Shown piece after piece: positions 34,719 to 42,959 of a DNA stretch of 64,000 bases (positions within the stretch are counted from its first letter, which is position 1; the number at the start of each line of letters is the position of its first letter). Location: positions 62,001-126,000 of the forward strand of contig JAYNQW010000010.1 of the NCBI GenBank assembly GCA_038114465.1, read 5' to 3'. The translations under genes and the position numbers were made by a program. A model generated the notes under the pieces. It ran no database searches, was not told the DNA's origin, and saw nothing but the letters and a program-made list of their open reading frames with translations. Origin of the DNA: CALINB01 sp938045325 (GTDB lineage Bacteria; Pseudomonadota; Alphaproteobacteria; Rhodospirillales; CALINB01).

Positions 34719-35155
34719 ATGTTAATTGAATATATTTTAGGTGTTAAGGGAAGGATGTTGTCACAGTGGCGCCTGATACACCTTTGCAGGTTGCTGCAGA
34801 ACTGATGCGGGCTAACGTTATTGGCATCATTGTTGTCTGTTCTTATAGCGGCCGCGTTGTTGGCGTTTTATCTGAACGAGATTGTGTGCGTGGTATCGCC
34901 AATCACATAGACCGATTGGAAGAAATGACTGTCGAGGAGCTTATGACCCCAGACCCAATAACATGCGACCCCAGCACTGACCCAATAGAAGTTATGGTGA
35001 CGATGAAGCAAAAGGGATTTCGGCATATGCCTGTGGTTAAAGAAACCAAGCTTGTTGGGTTAATCAGTATTACTGATCTTAATAAGTTTATTCTTGCCGA
35101 AGCGGATATATCAGAGGATTGGCGCAACCGTCTTCAAAGAGCAGTTGTTGTATAA
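34719..35155 (+). CDS. Paired CBS-domain protein, probable frameshift near the N-terminus
   Basis: Two CBS domains, residues about 10-60 (VVTVAPDTPLQVAAELM, GVLSERDCVRGIA) and 75-130 (MTPDPITCDPSTDPIEVM, HMPVVKETKLVGLISITDL), which usually bind adenosyl ligands. The continuous frame runs only from GTG 34766, inside the first strand. An ATG at 34719 reads MLIEYILGVKGR, the usual family opening, in another frame; one missing base near 34752 in AAGGGAAGG would join it to DVVTVAP. It lies 58 bases before the PP2C gene and may provide a sensory input to that module. Confidence 0.8.
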
Positions 35156-35213
35156 GTTGTGCCAGTTTTACTTTGTAAATTTCTAGTTTGTTCAAACCTA
35201 AGCTGATTAAAAA

Positions 35214-36506
35214 ATGCCAGATCAACAAGGTGTTCAGGAAGTCCTAGCGCAAGGCGGAGAGCGTTTTACGGATCATCTTGAGCTTCTTGCGGCTATGAGT
35301 CGGGATTTTGTTGATTCCGGAAATATTCAGGACACCCTGACAAAGGCACTTACGCGCATCACAAACTATATGGATGCCGAAGGTGGTGCATTATTCTTAC
35401 TTGAGGATGATGGTGAATCACTCCGGTGTTCTGCCAGTACCGGCCCGGTATCACTTAAGGGGCTTACACTGAAATCCGATGAAGGAATTGTCGGGCGTTG
35501 TGTGCAGGGTAATTCAGCCGAAATTGTTCGAGATGTCAGTAAAGACCCGCATTTTTACCAAGGTGCAGATGATAAGACCGGATTTCAGACACGTTCACTG
35601 TTGTGTGCACCGATGTCCGTCAAAGAGGAAAAAATCGGCGCCATTGAAGTTGTGAATAAGCGTTCGCAAGACGGCTTATTTGATAATACGGATCTTCATT
35701 TATTGCAGGTTTTAAGCTCATCGGCAGGCCTTGCTTTAATTAACGCTCAAATGGCGGAAGCTTTAGTTGAACAGGAACGTGTTCGCAGAGAAATGGAGCT
35801 CGCGGCAGAAATTCAACGAAGTTTGTTGCCGGATGAATCGGATGATGAATCGCCCATTCATGGTATTAACGTGCCGGCAAGAACTGTTTCCGGCGATTTT
35901 TATGATTATTTTAAAATTTCTGACGGCCGAATTTGTTTTAGCTTAGGGGACGTCTCGGGTAAGGGGATGAACGCCGCGTTGCTCATGGCGAAGACGGCAA
36001 GTCTATTCCGGGCCTTGGGCAAATCATCGCCTGAACCCGGATACCTATTATCCCGAATTAATGCTGAAATTTGTGAAACAGCGGCTCGGGGGATGTTTGT
36101 AACAATGGTTGCCGGTGTTTTTGATCCAGAGACAAGCGAATTAACCATTGCAAATGCAGGGCATGAGCCTCCCTTAATTTATAGAGGCGGGAGCGACTAT
36201 GAAGGTATAGAGGCTGATGCGCCGCCGTTGGGCATTGTTCCGCCTATCGATGAAAGCCCTTTTCCGGAAACAGCTATAAATTTGAAAGATGGTATTCTTT
36301 ACATTTTCACAGATGGCGTTACGGAAGGTTATACCCAAAATGGTAATCCACTAGAAATTGAAGGGCTGAAAACTCTTTTAAACGAAAATAAAAACAGTTC
36401 GATGCAAAGCCGATTAAAATCAGTTGTATCGCATTTGCAAGATGTTCCAACACCATTGAGGGACGATATAACTATTCTGGCTATAGAAGGCAGGAAGACA
36501 GCTTAA
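35214..36506 (+). CDS. GAF-PP2C (RsbU/SpoIIE-type) serine phosphatase
   Basis: 430 residues: a GAF domain at about 30-180 (EGGALFLLEDDGESLRCSAS, SLLCAPMSVKEEKIGAIEVVNK), a linker helix (REMELAAEIQRSLLP) and a SpoIIE/PP2C phosphatase domain at about 215-428 with metal-binding Asp in SGDFYDYF, LGDVSGKGMNAALLMAKT and LYIFTDGVTEGY. The expected reaction is dephosphorylation of a STAS-domain partner, here the product of 36957-37295. It is the first gene of a tight seven-gene run. Confidence 0.93.
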   Translation: MPDQQGVQEVLAQGGERFTDHLELLAAMSRDFVDSGNIQDTLTKALTRITNYMDAEGGALFLLEDDGESLRCSASTGPVSLKGLTLKSDEGIVGRCVQGNSAEIVRDVSKDPHFYQGADDKTGFQTRSLLCAPMSVKEEKIGAIEVVNKRSQDGLFDNTDLHLLQVLSSSAGLALINAQMAEALVEQERVRREMELAAEIQRSLLPDESDDESPIHGINVPARTVSGDFYDYFKISDGRICFSLGDVSGKGMNAALLMAKTASLFRALGKSSPEPGYLLSRINAEICETAARGMFVTMVAGVFDPETSELTIANAGHEPPLIYRGGSDYEGIEADAPPLGIVPPIDESPFPETAINLKDGILYIFTDGVTEGYTQNGNPLEIEGLKTLLNENKNSSMQSRLKSVVSHLQDVPTPLRDDITILAIEGRKTA

Positions 36507-36509
36507 TAA

Positions 36510-36947
36510 ATGAAACATACGACGCCTGACCATAAAAACGGACTTCTTTTGTCATATAAATTCAGATCTAGGCCTGATCAGTTGAAATGTGTTCGGGCAA
36601 AAGTTACTGAAGCTGTGACGTCTTGTGGCTGTATTGATAATATCATTCAAGATTTTGTTATAGCCGTTGATGAGGCTTGCCAAAATATCATTCGTCATGC
36701 CTATCAAGGGCAACCAGATGGTGAAATTATTCTCGAAATATGCAAGGAAAACGATGATATAGTAGTTTTATTGAGAGATTTCGCTCATCGGGTTGATCCG
36801 AATTTGATCAAGCCACGGGATCTCGACGATGTTAAACCAGGGGGATTGGGGACATACTTTATCCGAGAAGTGATGGATGAAGTGACATTTATGCCGCCAC
36901 CGCAAAATGTCGGCAATCTGCTTAAAATGAGAAAAAGAATCACATGA
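36510..36947 (+). CDS. RsbW-like anti-sigma/serine kinase (HATPase)
   Basis: 145 residues, a compact GHKL ATPase. N box E55-A-C-Q-N59 (VDEACQNIIRHAY), G1 box near DFAHRVDP and G2 box GGLGTYFI are all present. Proteins of this type phosphorylate a STAS partner and sequester either the STAS protein or a sigma/target protein. It starts 3 bases after the phosphatase stop and ends 9 bases before the STAS gene, so phosphatase, kinase and substrate are encoded in order. Confidence 0.92.
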   Translation: MKHTTPDHKNGLLLSYKFRSRPDQLKCVRAKVTEAVTSCGCIDNIIQDFVIAVDEACQNIIRHAYQGQPDGEIILEICKENDDIVVLLRDFAHRVDPNLIKPRDLDDVKPGGLGTYFIREVMDEVTFMPPPQNVGNLLKMRKRIT

Positions 36948-36956
36948 GGGCTCATC

Positions 36957-37295
36957 ATGGAATACGAAGTCAGGGACGAGGATAACGCATCCATTGTTAC
37001 ATTGAGGGGGGATATAGACTTGGAAAGCTCGCCTCAATCCAGAAAGATACTTTTAGAGTGTATCGATAAAGGCCAGGCTGTTTTGGTTGATATGTCAGGC
37101 GTTACTTATATCGATAGCTCTGGCATAGCTTCATTGGTTGAAGCTTTGCAAAAATCCCGGCAAAACAAATGTTACTTTGGATTGGTTACTGTTAGCGAGG
37201 GCGCATTGCGTGTCATTAATCTTGCGCGGCTGGACAAAGTTTTTGCTATTCATGATACGCTAGAGGGCGGCCTGAAAGAGGCTGCATCATCGTAA
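36957..37295 (+). CDS. STAS-domain protein (RsbV/MlaB-like)
   Basis: 112 residues, the whole being one STAS domain. The phospho-acceptor loop is D53-S54-S55-G56 (VTYIDSSGIASLVEAL), as in phosphorylatable anti-anti-sigma factors. It also occupies the place of mlaB, the STAS subunit of Mla-type transporters, with its stop overlapping the permease start (TAATG). It could therefore be an anti-anti-sigma factor, a transporter subunit, or both; the gene order favours a transporter link. Confidence 0.92.
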   Translation: MEYEVRDEDNASIVTLRGDIDLESSPQSRKILLECIDKGQAVLVDMSGVTYIDSSGIASLVEALQKSRQNKCYFGLVTVSEGALRVINLARLDKVFAIHDTLEGGLKEAASS

Positions 37296-38113
37296 TGCCC
37301 TCTCCACAAATAAGCGGATCCATATCAAAGTCATTCGATCAACTCGGGCGCTCAGTCGTTAACCTAATTGAAGAACTGGGGCATGGGGGCGTTTTATTGT
37401 GGGAGTGTTTGTACTGGTTTTTTGTCGGCCCCCGACTTGGTCAGCCTGTCCGTTTGCGGTTGATCGTCAGTCAAATGATGGAAATCGGTGTTTCGGCACT
37501 GCCCATCGTCGTTATCATGGCAGCGACAATAGGCGTAATGCAGGCTATTCAAGGTATCTATGCCTTAGGATTATTCGGTGCGGAATCACGCGTTGGCATA
37601 GGGATTAATCTAGCAACCGTTCGTGAGTTTGGTCCTTTAATTACGGCCATTCTTGTCGCCGGCCGGTCAGGCTCCGCGCTTGCCGCCCGAATCGGTACAA
37701 TGACAATTAACCAAGAAATTGATGCATTAAATGTAATGGGTATTAATCCCGTCCGTTATCTTGTCGCACCGGCGTTGTTGGCCATGTTGATTATGGTTCC
37801 TGCACTGTCCTTAATTAGTATGTATATTGGTATGTGTGCTGCGGGGCTATACGTTCAGGCTGATTTGGGAATTAGCTTGGCGGCCTATACGAAAGAAGCA
37901 ATTGATATCTTATCACTCGATGACCTCATGCATGGTTTGGGCAAAAGCGTAATATTTGCTGTTCTGATAGCATTGATCGGTGTCATTAATGGTGCTTCTG
38001 TTACGGGCGGAGCAGAAGGGGTTGGGCGCGTTACGACGCGTTCAGTCGTTCAGTCAATCGCTGCTATTGTTTTTACGGATATGGTCTTTGCATTCATCGT
38101 GACGCGCATATGA
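37295..38113 (+). CDS. mlaE: MlaE-family lipid ABC transporter permease
   Basis: 272 residues, about six hydrophobic segments. MlaE hallmarks: an N-terminal amphipathic segment, GVSALPIVVIMAATIGVMQA, REFGPLITAILVAGRSGSALAARIGTM and EIDALNVMGINPVRYLVAPAL. It forms the inner-membrane channel of an MCE transporter moving phospholipid or similar lipids between membranes. Its start overlaps the STAS gene and its stop overlaps the ATPase gene. The symbol is by homology to the Mla system. Confidence 0.93.
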   Translation: MPSPQISGSISKSFDQLGRSVVNLIEELGHGGVLLWECLYWFFVGPRLGQPVRLRLIVSQMMEIGVSALPIVVIMAATIGVMQAIQGIYALGLFGAESRVGIGINLATVREFGPLITAILVAGRSGSALAARIGTMTINQEIDALNVMGINPVRYLVAPALLAMLIMVPALSLISMYIGMCAAGLYVQADLGISLAAYTKEAIDILSLDDLMHGLGKSVIFAVLIALIGVINGASVTGGAEGVGRVTTRSVVQSIAAIVFTDMVFAFIVTRI

Positions 38114-38958
38114 TTGATACATTACAAAATGAAGATTCCGATAACGCCAACGGTCCCGTGATCGAGGTCGAAGACCTTGTCATGTATTATGGCAACCGGA
38201 AAATCTTGAAGAATGTCAGCATGGAAGTCCGCAATGGTGAAATTATGGTCATTATGGGCGGAAGCGGCTCAGGTAAAAGCACACTTCTACGGCAGCTGAT
38301 GGTGTTGGAGCGTCCGCACTCGGGATCTATTAAAATTCTTGATCAAGATGTCGGTTCAATGTCGGCTAGAGAATTGTTTGATCTCCGAAAAAAATTAGGC
38401 GTTGCCTTTCAAGGGGGTGCTTTATTTAGTTCAATGAGTGTTGGCGAGAATATCATGCTGCCTTTGCATGAGCATACGGAACTGGATCCGGCAACGATGC
38501 AGATCATGGCACGTATGAAACTCGAAATGGTCAACCTTGCCGGATTTGAAGATTTAAAGCCGTCTGAATTATCCGGCGGTATGATCAAGCGTGCCGCTGT
38601 TGCCCGGGCTATTGTTATGGACCCTCGAATATTGTACATGGATGAGCCCTCGGCAGGGCTTGATCCCGTTGTATCATCGTCGTTAGACGATTTGATTTTG
38701 CTGTTAAGAGATGCCATGGGGATGACGATCGTCGTTGTTACCCATGAGCTTGAAAGCACATTCAAGATTGCCGATCGTGTTACAGTGCTTGATCAAGGGG
38801 AAATCTTATTTATTGGAACGGTCGATGAATTAAAAAGTCATCCAAGCGAAAGAATACAAAGTTTATTAAACAGGCGTGCGGATGATGAGATGCTCGATCC
38901 TGATGCATATTTAAAACGATTAACGGGTGAAGACGTCAACGGAGATGCGACGTTATGA
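38110..38958 (+). CDS. mlaF: MlaF-family ABC transporter ATP-binding protein
   Basis: 282 residues. Walker A G50-GSGSGKS57, signature LSGGMIKRAAVARA from L154, Walker B ILYMDEPSAGLDPV and the switch histidine in VVVTHELES. It energises MlaE. The N-terminal 16 residues (MIDTLQNEDSDNANGP) are an extension before the ABC fold. ATGA overlaps on both sides show tight coupling with mlaE and mlaD. Confidence 0.95.
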   Translation: MIDTLQNEDSDNANGPVIEVEDLVMYYGNRKILKNVSMEVRNGEIMVIMGGSGSGKSTLLRQLMVLERPHSGSIKILDQDVGSMSARELFDLRKKLGVAFQGGALFSSMSVGENIMLPLHEHTELDPATMQIMARMKLEMVNLAGFEDLKPSELSGGMIKRAAVARAIVMDPRILYMDEPSAGLDPVVSSSLDDLILLLRDAMGMTIVVVTHELESTFKIADRVTVLDQGEILFIGTVDELKSHPSERIQSLLNRRADDEMLDPDAYLKRLTGEDVNGDATL

Positions 38959-39953
38959 GAAGTAACAAAATTAATTATATCGCTGTCGGCGCGTTTGTTG
39001 TTGCAGCCCTTATCGGGTTGGTCATTGCAACAGCATTGTTGACGGGCAGAACTGGTGCAACAGAATCTTATTTTGCCATGTACCGAAATATCGGGGGTGT
39101 GAAATTTGGAACCCAAGTTGTTTTTGAGGGGTATCAAATCGGTCAGGTCGAGGAAATCGAACCTCTTGTTAAAGGTAATAAAATTCAGTTTAAAATTATG
39201 TTTTCTGTGCAAGAAGGGTGGAAAATTCCTGATGATAGTGTTGCGCAAATCGCATCCTCGGGTCTTTTGGCGCCTGTCGTTATCAGTATTAAATCCGGCA
39301 AAAGTGAAAAAGCACTGAAGCCTGGCAGCTTTGTTCCTTCTAAAGAAAGCGCTAATATATTTGCTGCAATCTCAGAGGTTGCCGGTGAAATGAGTGATCT
39401 ATCGAATACAAGCCTTAAACCGCTTTTATCTTCTGTCAATCAAGCCGTTCAAACTTTTGAAAAAATTCTTGGCGACGATGGTAAGGCCTTGATCAAGGAA
39501 ATTCGAATTGTAACAAAAGACATTGCAGAGAAAGTGCCAAGCATTACAAAAAATGTTTCTTCGTTTACCAGTAAATTAAATAATAGCGGTGATGAGCTCA
39601 ATGCGTTGCTGAGTTCCGACAATAGAAAAAAAGTTGAAACCATGATCTCAGACATTAGCTTGGCAATGTCGAATTTTTCGAACCTTTCCAAAGAATTAAA
39701 AGGATCGCAGGCAAAACTTGATGCATTGCTGATTAGTATGAATAAAACTGTCGATGGGAACAAAAAGAGTATTGATAAGTCTGTTAAAGATTTTCGTTAC
39801 ATTGTCAGTTCGATCGCGGAGCATATTCAGTCGTTCAACCAAAATATGGAAGCGACTTCTAGAAACATGTATGAATTCAGTCGGCAAATAAGACAAAATC
39901 CAGGCTTATTGTTGGGTGGCACGGCGCCTAATGATCAAGCAACAAGTCGATAA
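38955..39953 (+). CDS. mlaD: MlaD/MCE-domain lipid-binding protein
   Basis: 332 residues: an N-terminal anchor helix (VGAFVVAALIGLVIATALL), one MCE domain at about 35-115 (YFAMYRNIGGVKFGTQVVFEG, IASSGLLAPVVISIKSG) and a long helical/coiled tail to the end. MCE proteins form hexameric rings that hold lipid in the periplasm. The tail of about 200 residues is longer than in E. coli MlaD and may form a needle-like tube as in LetB/PqiB-type systems. It overlaps mlaF by ATGA. Confidence 0.93.
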   Translation: MRSNKINYIAVGAFVVAALIGLVIATALLTGRTGATESYFAMYRNIGGVKFGTQVVFEGYQIGQVEEIEPLVKGNKIQFKIMFSVQEGWKIPDDSVAQIASSGLLAPVVISIKSGKSEKALKPGSFVPSKESANIFAAISEVAGEMSDLSNTSLKPLLSSVNQAVQTFEKILGDDGKALIKEIRIVTKDIAEKVPSITKNVSSFTSKLNNSGDELNALLSSDNRKKVETMISDISLAMSNFSNLSKELKGSQAKLDALLISMNKTVDGNKKSIDKSVKDFRYIVSSIAEHIQSFNQNMEATSRNMYEFSRQIRQNPGLLLGGTAPNDQATSR

Positions 39954-39974
39954 GCCAAAAGGGAGCGGAGAGGC

Positions 39975-40574
39975 GTGAGGTATTTAAGCGGGACCATTTT
40001 AGGCGCAATCGCGGTAATTTTAACTGCCTGTAGCCAACCACCGGTGCCGAACGATAATTTTTATCGTCTTCATGTTGGTTCGCCAAAGTTGGTTTTTAAT
40101 CAGCATATTTTGCCCGGTACCGTAGAGGTCCGCCGGTTTAACGCTGATGGTCTTATGGCAAACCGCAACATCGCATACGCAAATTCCGAGAAGCCTCATT
40201 TGCTTAATGAATATCATTATCATTTTTGGAGCGAGCCGCCGCCAATTATGATTCGAGATCAATTGGTTGATTATCTGCGTGCATCAAAAGCGTCGCGCCG
40301 GGTTGTCACACCCGATTTGCGGATAACGACGGAATTTATTATTTCAGGAAAAATTAAGCGGTTTGAACACATTCGCGGCAACAATGCCCATGCAGCTGTT
40401 GAGCTTGAGCTTGCCGCTCAAAAAAGAAATAGCGGTGATTTGTTATATCTCGGTACGTATGGGGTGAAAACACCCATTACGGGTAATGATGTTGCGGCTG
40501 CCGTCGATTCAATCAATCGAAGCGTTAAGGAAATCTTTTCCCGATTTTTGAAGCATATTGCCTCAAAAAAATAA
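39975..40574 (+). CDS. ABC-type transport auxiliary lipoprotein (PqiC/LptE-like)
   Basis: 199 residues with a lipoprotein signal (YLSGTILGAIAVILTACS; lipobox LTAC). The mature domain resembles PqiC-type auxiliary lipoproteins (FYRLHVGSP, LPGTVEVRRFNADGLMANRNIAYA, RDQLVDYLRAS). It probably docks the MCE complex to the outer membrane. GTG start after AAGGGAGCGGAG, 21 bases downstream of mlaD. It closes the unit that begins with the phosphatase and is convergent with the TPR-methyltransferase gene. Confidence 0.88.
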   Translation: MRYLSGTILGAIAVILTACSQPPVPNDNFYRLHVGSPKLVFNQHILPGTVEVRRFNADGLMANRNIAYANSEKPHLLNEYHYHFWSEPPPIMIRDQLVDYLRASKASRRVVTPDLRITTEFIISGKIKRFEHIRGNNAHAAVELELAAQKRNSGDLLYLGTYGVKTPITGNDVAAAVDSINRSVKEIFSRFLKHIASKK

Positions 40575-40584
40575 CCGGCAACGG

Positions 40585-42006
40585 TTATGTTGGCTGTTTA
40601 AAGAAAATTTTCTTGTCGGTATGGCTAGCTGTAATCGGGAATATGTCATTTTTTCGAACGTCTATTTCATTTTCCATAAAATAGATGATTTGGCGCCAAT
40701 GATTGTGCCGTTCACCTTTGCGCGTGGAAAACTCAATATCACCAAATAATTGTAAGTCGAACCAGGTAACAATCGCCTGGGCCTTCCCGTCGGCGGTGAC
40801 CGGAATGTTTAATTCAAAGGATTGAGTCCCATCCGGTATATTCTTGAAATTGATTGAGAATATTTTAAACGGTTCGCTTAAGGGCACATGTTCGTCATTT
40901 TCCAGATTAAAACCGTGGCTTATTTGACTGAAATAATTAAATGCTTGGAGGTTAAAACCATGAACGGAATCGACCGTATTCATTTTTTTGAAGGTGTCGC
41001 AATTTACGAGCATACCCCACACGGTTCCGCTTTCCGGGATCATGACGGCATTTTCAGTTATCAAGGATCTTTGGGCATGTTTGAGTGAAGGGAGGACGCC
41101 CTCGCCCAATAAACCAATATCTAGAATTTCAGAAACGAGTAAAGTAGCCCTACAGGGCATATCATGACCGATTTGAAGTTCCGTTGAGCCTTTATCGATA
41201 ATCGTAATTTTTTCCGAAAATCCATTTTTCTTAATGATGCTCTTCGCCATTTCCGCAATCGGTTTGACGATTTCACAGCCGTAAACATGTTTGGCGCCGG
41301 CTTTCGCGGCCATCATTGCTAGAAGACCAGACCCGGTTCCAATATCGAGAACAATATCATCCGGTTTTACTGCTCTGGATAGGGCTTCATTGTAAACATC
41401 ATTTCGAATCGAATCATTCAGCATTGGAAAGTGCCATGAGGGCACCATTTCCCGATATGTGTTTTGAAGGTCATCTTGTAAGGAAGTGTTGTCTGGATCT
41501 AAGTCTAAGGCTTGTTTGAATTGTTCGGCGGCACCTAGATGATCTCCACACTGTTTTAAGAGGATCGCAAGATTCGTTCTAACCGCCACATAGCCGGGAT
41601 CAATTTCGAGAGCCTTTTGGTAGGCTTCTGAGGCTTCGTCTAGTCTATTTAAGCATTGGAGAACGTACCCGAGATTATTATGTGCATCTGAAAAGTCATT
41701 CTGGATGTGGATGGCTTTTTTGTAGGATTCTGCTGATTCTTCATATCGGCCCAGCTCTTTAAAAACCACGCCCAGATTAAACGGAATATCGGCGATGTTA
41801 GGGGCACCGATTTCAGCTTTACTGAAAAATTGAATTGCGGCTTCGAACTCACCACGCTGCGCTGAAAGTGCCCCTCGATAAAACAGAATTTCTGCATGAT
41901 CAGGAGAGTCGGACAGAATTTGATCATAAAGGCTGCAGGCTTCATCCAGTTGCCCGCTTTGATGCAAGGAAATCGCTTGGTTTGCTATTTCATCGATAGT
42001 GGGCAT
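40585..42006 (-). CDS. TPR-fused PRMT7/9-like protein arginine methyltransferase
   Basis: 473 residues. Residues 1-180 are about five TPRs (AISLHQSGQLDEACSLYDQI, SDAHNNLGYVLQCLNRLDEA). Residues from about 190 are a class I SAM methyltransferase: motif I VLDIGTGSG (219-227), GCE after strand 2, and a double-E-like loop SEILDIGLLGEGVLPS (E293, E302) closely matching the loop of PRMT7. TPR plus PRMT is the plan of eukaryotic PRMT9. Arginine methylation of TPR-bound proteins is a reasonable but unproven role. Confidence 0.85.
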   Translation of the reverse strand: MPTIDEIANQAISLHQSGQLDEACSLYDQILSDSPDHAEILFYRGALSAQRGEFEAAIQFFSKAEIGAPNIADIPFNLGVVFKELGRYEESAESYKKAIHIQNDFSDAHNNLGYVLQCLNRLDEASEAYQKALEIDPGYVAVRTNLAILLKQCGDHLGAAEQFKQALDLDPDNTSLQDDLQNTYREMVPSWHFPMLNDSIRNDVYNEALSRAVKPDDIVLDIGTGSGLLAMMAAKAGAKHVYGCEIVKPIAEMAKSIIKKNGFSEKITIIDKGSTELQIGHDMPCRATLLVSEILDIGLLGEGVLPSLKHAQRSLITENAVMIPESGTVWGMLVNCDTFKKMNTVDSVHGFNLQAFNYFSQISHGFNLENDEHVPLSEPFKIFSINFKNIPDGTQSFELNIPVTADGKAQAIVTWFDLQLFGDIEFSTRKGERHNHWRQIIYFMENEIDVRKNDIFPITASHTDKKIFFKQPT

Positions 42007-42290
42007 GAGTTCATTTAGCTCGGTATCATATTTTAGAAATAAGTTTTTAACTCTTTATTTAGTTTTTAGGCAAAATTTTCCCACTAATTTTGTTGCCGCA
42101 GGGAAAATTTTTGAAATTTTAGTGCTTAGGGCGATCAGGTTATTTACAGGATCTTGTGATCGTCAAAATAGACAATAACTTCAATAGCTTATATTTTTTT
42201 TATTTAGCATAAAAAATACTTACTTTGGCATGAAATCTGATGGGTCATTTGTGTCGGTAATGATTAGCGTTAACAAAAAAGGACCCAATC

Positions 42291-42479
42291 ATGCGATTAA
42301 ATACACATCCAGTACCGAATCCTGCTTCTAAGGATGAAATGGTAGATGCCGGTCTCATTGAAATTGATGACCCCCTCGACCTTGGTTTTGAACATGGCAA
42401 TATCGTTGCGTATGACAATGATTTCTCATTCAATATGACGGTACTTTCCACAGGTTGGAAAAAGGCCGAGCTGGACTGA
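42291..42479 (+). CDS. Small hypothetical protein (62 residues)
   Basis: ATG at 42291 with AAGGA seven bases upstream; the stop is at 42477. The protein opens MRLNTHPVPNPASKDEMVDA and is acidic, with no signal peptide, cysteine or membrane helix. The 284-base A+T-rich gap before it (42007-42290) can hold a promoter and shows nothing else. No family is recognised; the evidence is the ribosome site and plausible composition. Confidence 0.5.
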   Translation: MRLNTHPVPNPASKDEMVDAGLIEIDDPLDLGFEHGNIVAYDNDFSFNMTVLSTGWKKAELD

Positions 42480-42594
42480 TTCCACCACTCAGATGTGTTG
42501 GGTCGCCTGAACGATGCTTATGGATTAGCGTCGTTTAGGTCGGGAATTTTGTGTGTCAGATATAGGTTGTGGGCAAAAAGCCAAAAACGCCTGA

Positions 42595-42837
42595 TTATAA
42601 ATCGAGGGCTTGTTTGTATAATTCCAACATTTCTTCTTGTTCTCGGCGGTCTGCCGAATCCATTTTGAGTAATCGAATAATTTGCCGAAGGGTTTTAATA
42701 TCATAGCCGGCGGCTTTTGCTTCAGCATATACATCTTTAATATCAGCACTAAGGGCCGATTTTTCCTCTTCTAAACGTTCAATTCGTTCAACAAAGGCTC
42801 TGAGCTGGCCTGCAGCTACACCACCAATATTCGTCAT
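42595..42837 (-). CDS. gapR: GapR-family DNA-binding protein (DUF2312)
   Basis: 80 residues from the ATG at 42837, preceded by AGAGGTAAAA; an upstream in-frame start at 42861 is unlikely. The sequence GGVAAGQLRAFVERIERLEEEK, then DVYAEAKAAGYDIKTLRQIIRL, is the complete GapR/DUF2312 signature. GapR is a nucleoid-associated protein of alphaproteobacteria that clamps overtwisted, AT-rich DNA and helps replication by stimulating topoisomerases. Confidence 0.93.
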   Translation of the reverse strand: MTNIGGVAAGQLRAFVERIERLEEEKSALSADIKDVYAEAKAAGYDIKTLRQIIRLLKMDSADRREQEEMLELYKQALDL

Positions 42838-42959
42838 TTTTACCTCTTTTTGTGTCTTCAAGTCTGTTGTGGTATCGGTAAGAGCTCACAGGGTCTTGAG
42901 TTCTATGAGCCAGACGGGACAATATACGGTCTAACAGTTTATTAGGAGAAAAAAATCTT

